From Acidobacteriota bacterium (GTDB taxonomy: Bacteria; Acidobacteriota; Terriglobia; Bryobacterales; Bryobacteraceae): a stretch of 8,494 nucleotides of DNA. Below the pieces are notes generated by a model that saw only the letters and a list, made by a program, of their open reading frames with translations, had not been told where the DNA came from and searched no databases. Below are positions 7,770-8,494 of this stretch, in pieces (the stretch's first letter is position 1; the number at the start of each line of letters is the position of its first letter). The stretch covers positions 1-8,494 of the forward strand of contig JAJYKC010000072.1 of NCBI GenBank assembly GCA_021788955.1, written 5' to 3'. The position numbers were made by a program, and so were the translations under genes.

Positions 7770-8494
7770 CAGCCGCCCGCCTTCGTCGTCCCGCCAAACG
7801 CCAGCGTCACGGATCCCACCGCGTCCGAGTAATTGTCAAAAACAATCACCCGCACCTTCTGCACGCTCGACCCGAACCCGATGTCGTGCCCTGCCTCAAT
7901 GCCGTCCTTCATCGCCTGCTCCCGCTGCGCATCGGTCAACTCAATCGGCACCGGCAGCGGCCGCGACATGATCTTCTGCCCTCCCGTCCCATAGGCCACA
8001 TACGTCAGCGACACCTCGCCGCGATACTTCCCTCCGCCCTCCAGCAAAATGATGTCCTGCGCCCGGATCCGCACGCGAATCGACGTCTTCGCCGGCTCCT
8101 TGGCGTCCGGCCCCGCCGTCCCCACCAGCCCAATCTCATCCGTATCCACCGCGCTCTCGGCCGCCGTTCGCACCGCCGCCTGCTCCTCCGCGCCGCCGCT
8201 CGCCGCCAGAGCGTACGCCATGTACTGCGTCTTCGCTTGTAACTTCACGTCCTTCAGCGAACATTTCAGCTTGATCTTGTGCAGCTTCCCGTTCCAGTTT
8301 CCCGGAGGCGGATAGTAACCCACCACATAGCTCGATCGCGCCGCCACGGCCGCATCGTCGAGCGCCGCGCCCACATTGCCGTCCCCGTATACCTTCCCTC
8401 CCGTCATCCCAGCCAGCTCATCCAGCGTCTGCACTTCCTGCAACACCGAACTCGACGCCTCCCGCCCCGCTCCAAACGCCTCCACCGCATACAC
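7769..8494 (-). CDS. VWA-A: VWFA-related protein, C-terminal half (5' end beyond window)
   Basis: The last 241 codons of a fifth paralog. The first in-window codon (GTG, 8494-8492) is not a start: it aligns with the internal VYPVESFG strand of VWA-B, so roughly 260 N-terminal residues, including the signal peptide and the DxLN strand, lie to the right. Visible are the end of the VWA-like fold with TLDELAGMTGG, the invariant block at in-window residues 54-79 with the only cysteine (C78), and the C-terminal domain with LLEGGGKYRGE, FDNYSDAVGSVTL and the tail TTKAGG. The usual SPFD motif reads SAVD here, a departure from the other four copies. The KAG codons (AAG GCG GG) lie ten bases ahead of the ATG of VWA-B, with which the TGA overlaps by one base. 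The role of the family is unknown. Whether this is the first gene of the operon cannot be told. Confidence 0.9.
   Translation of the reverse strand: MYAVEAFGAGREASSSVLQEVQTLDELAGMTGGKVYGDGNVGAALDDAAVAARSSYVVGYYPPPGNWNGKLHKIKLKCSLKDVKLQAKTQYMAYALAASGGAEEQAAVRTAAESAVDTDEIGLVGTAGPDAKEPAKTSIRVRIRAQDIILLEGGGKYRGEVSLTYVAYGTGGQKIMSRPLPVPIELTDAQREQAMKDGIEAGHDIGFGSSVQKVRVIVFDNYSDAVGSVTLAFGGTTKAGG
7776..7784 (-). promoter_or_regulatory. Shine-Dalgarno of VWA-B inside the 3' end of VWA-A
   Basis: GAAGGCGGG on the minus strand is made of the KAG codons of VWA-A. Its AAGG core lies 10 nt before the ATG at 7769, which shares one base with the TGA of VWA-A. This placement supports translational coupling. 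Confidence 0.6.

Larger units (their letters stand above)
1902..8494 (-). repeat. Tandem array of five paralogous VWFA-related genes (one operon)
   Basis: Five homologous genes follow one another head to tail with a period of about 1.45-1.50 kb. The same conserved block recurs at 8258-8335, 6756-6833, 5287-5364, 3839-3916 and 2382-2459, always 78 nt with no indel. Gene junctions overlap by 1-4 nt: 7769, 6270, 4804-4807 and 3359-3362. The array continues past the right edge of the window. By loop lengths and motif variants, A, B and C form one group (VYxVExFG in all three; TRG where it can be read, in B and C) and D and E another (short loop, THG). This suggests successive in-place duplication. 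Confidence 0.9.

Noticed and set aside
2382..8335. Regularly spaced repeats as a CRISPR array or mobile repeats
   Set aside because: The 78-nt repeated block lies in frame inside homologous genes at about 1.45-1.5 kb spacing and is explained by gene duplication. No inverted ends, transposase or target duplications are seen.
8492..8494. GTG as a start codon of VWA-A
   Set aside because: It aligns with the interior of the VWA-like fold of the paralogs, so the frame is simply cut by the window edge.

Overview
The window is GC-rich, and all of its real genes lie on the minus strand, so transcription runs from high to low coordinates. The best guess for the source is a member of the Acidobacteriota, probably Bryobacterales/Solibacter-like. 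The main reason is a run of proteins with the hallmarks of the family 'VWFA-related Acidobacterial domain' (TIGR03436), which is strongly expanded in that phylum. Signal peptides ending in Ala-Trp-Gly/Ala and GC-rich third codon positions fit this. The assignment is inferred from family knowledge, not from a search.

Layout in the direction of transcription: (1) 8494-1902 holds five tandem paralogous genes for exported von Willebrand factor A-related proteins, here called VWA-A (5' end cut by the window edge), VWA-B, VWA-C, VWA-D and VWA-E. Every junction overlaps by 1 to 4 nt (TGATG, ATGATG or GTGA), so this is one translationally coupled operon with no room for internal promoters. It probably starts upstream of the window. 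(2) 1901-1748 is a 154-nt gap in which no convincing terminator or promoter is visible. (3) 1747-1 is the N-terminal 582 codons of a large SWIM zinc-finger/SNF2-family ATPase gene that runs off the left edge. Its frame is fully open from an ATG at 1747.

The four complete VWA proteins (482-499 aa) share one architecture: signal peptide, short N-terminal beta domain, VWA-like fold, a nearly invariant 26-residue block holding one conserved cysteine, and a C-terminal beta-rich domain ending in a conserved GSVTL motif. The canonical metal-binding residues of VWA domains (DxSxS and the Asp of TDG) are replaced in the same way in every copy where they can be read. Copies A, B and C form one subgroup and D and E another, which suggests serial duplication in place. 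Their joint job is unknown. Exported, co-translated, similar but non-identical subunits would fit a periplasmic or surface assembly or a diversified set of binding proteins, but nothing here proves it. The SNF2-family gene has an unrelated intracellular role and may simply be a neighbour.

No tRNA, rRNA, CRISPR array, insertion sequence or other mobile element was recognised. The long plus-strand reading frames are antisense shadows of the minus-strand genes.
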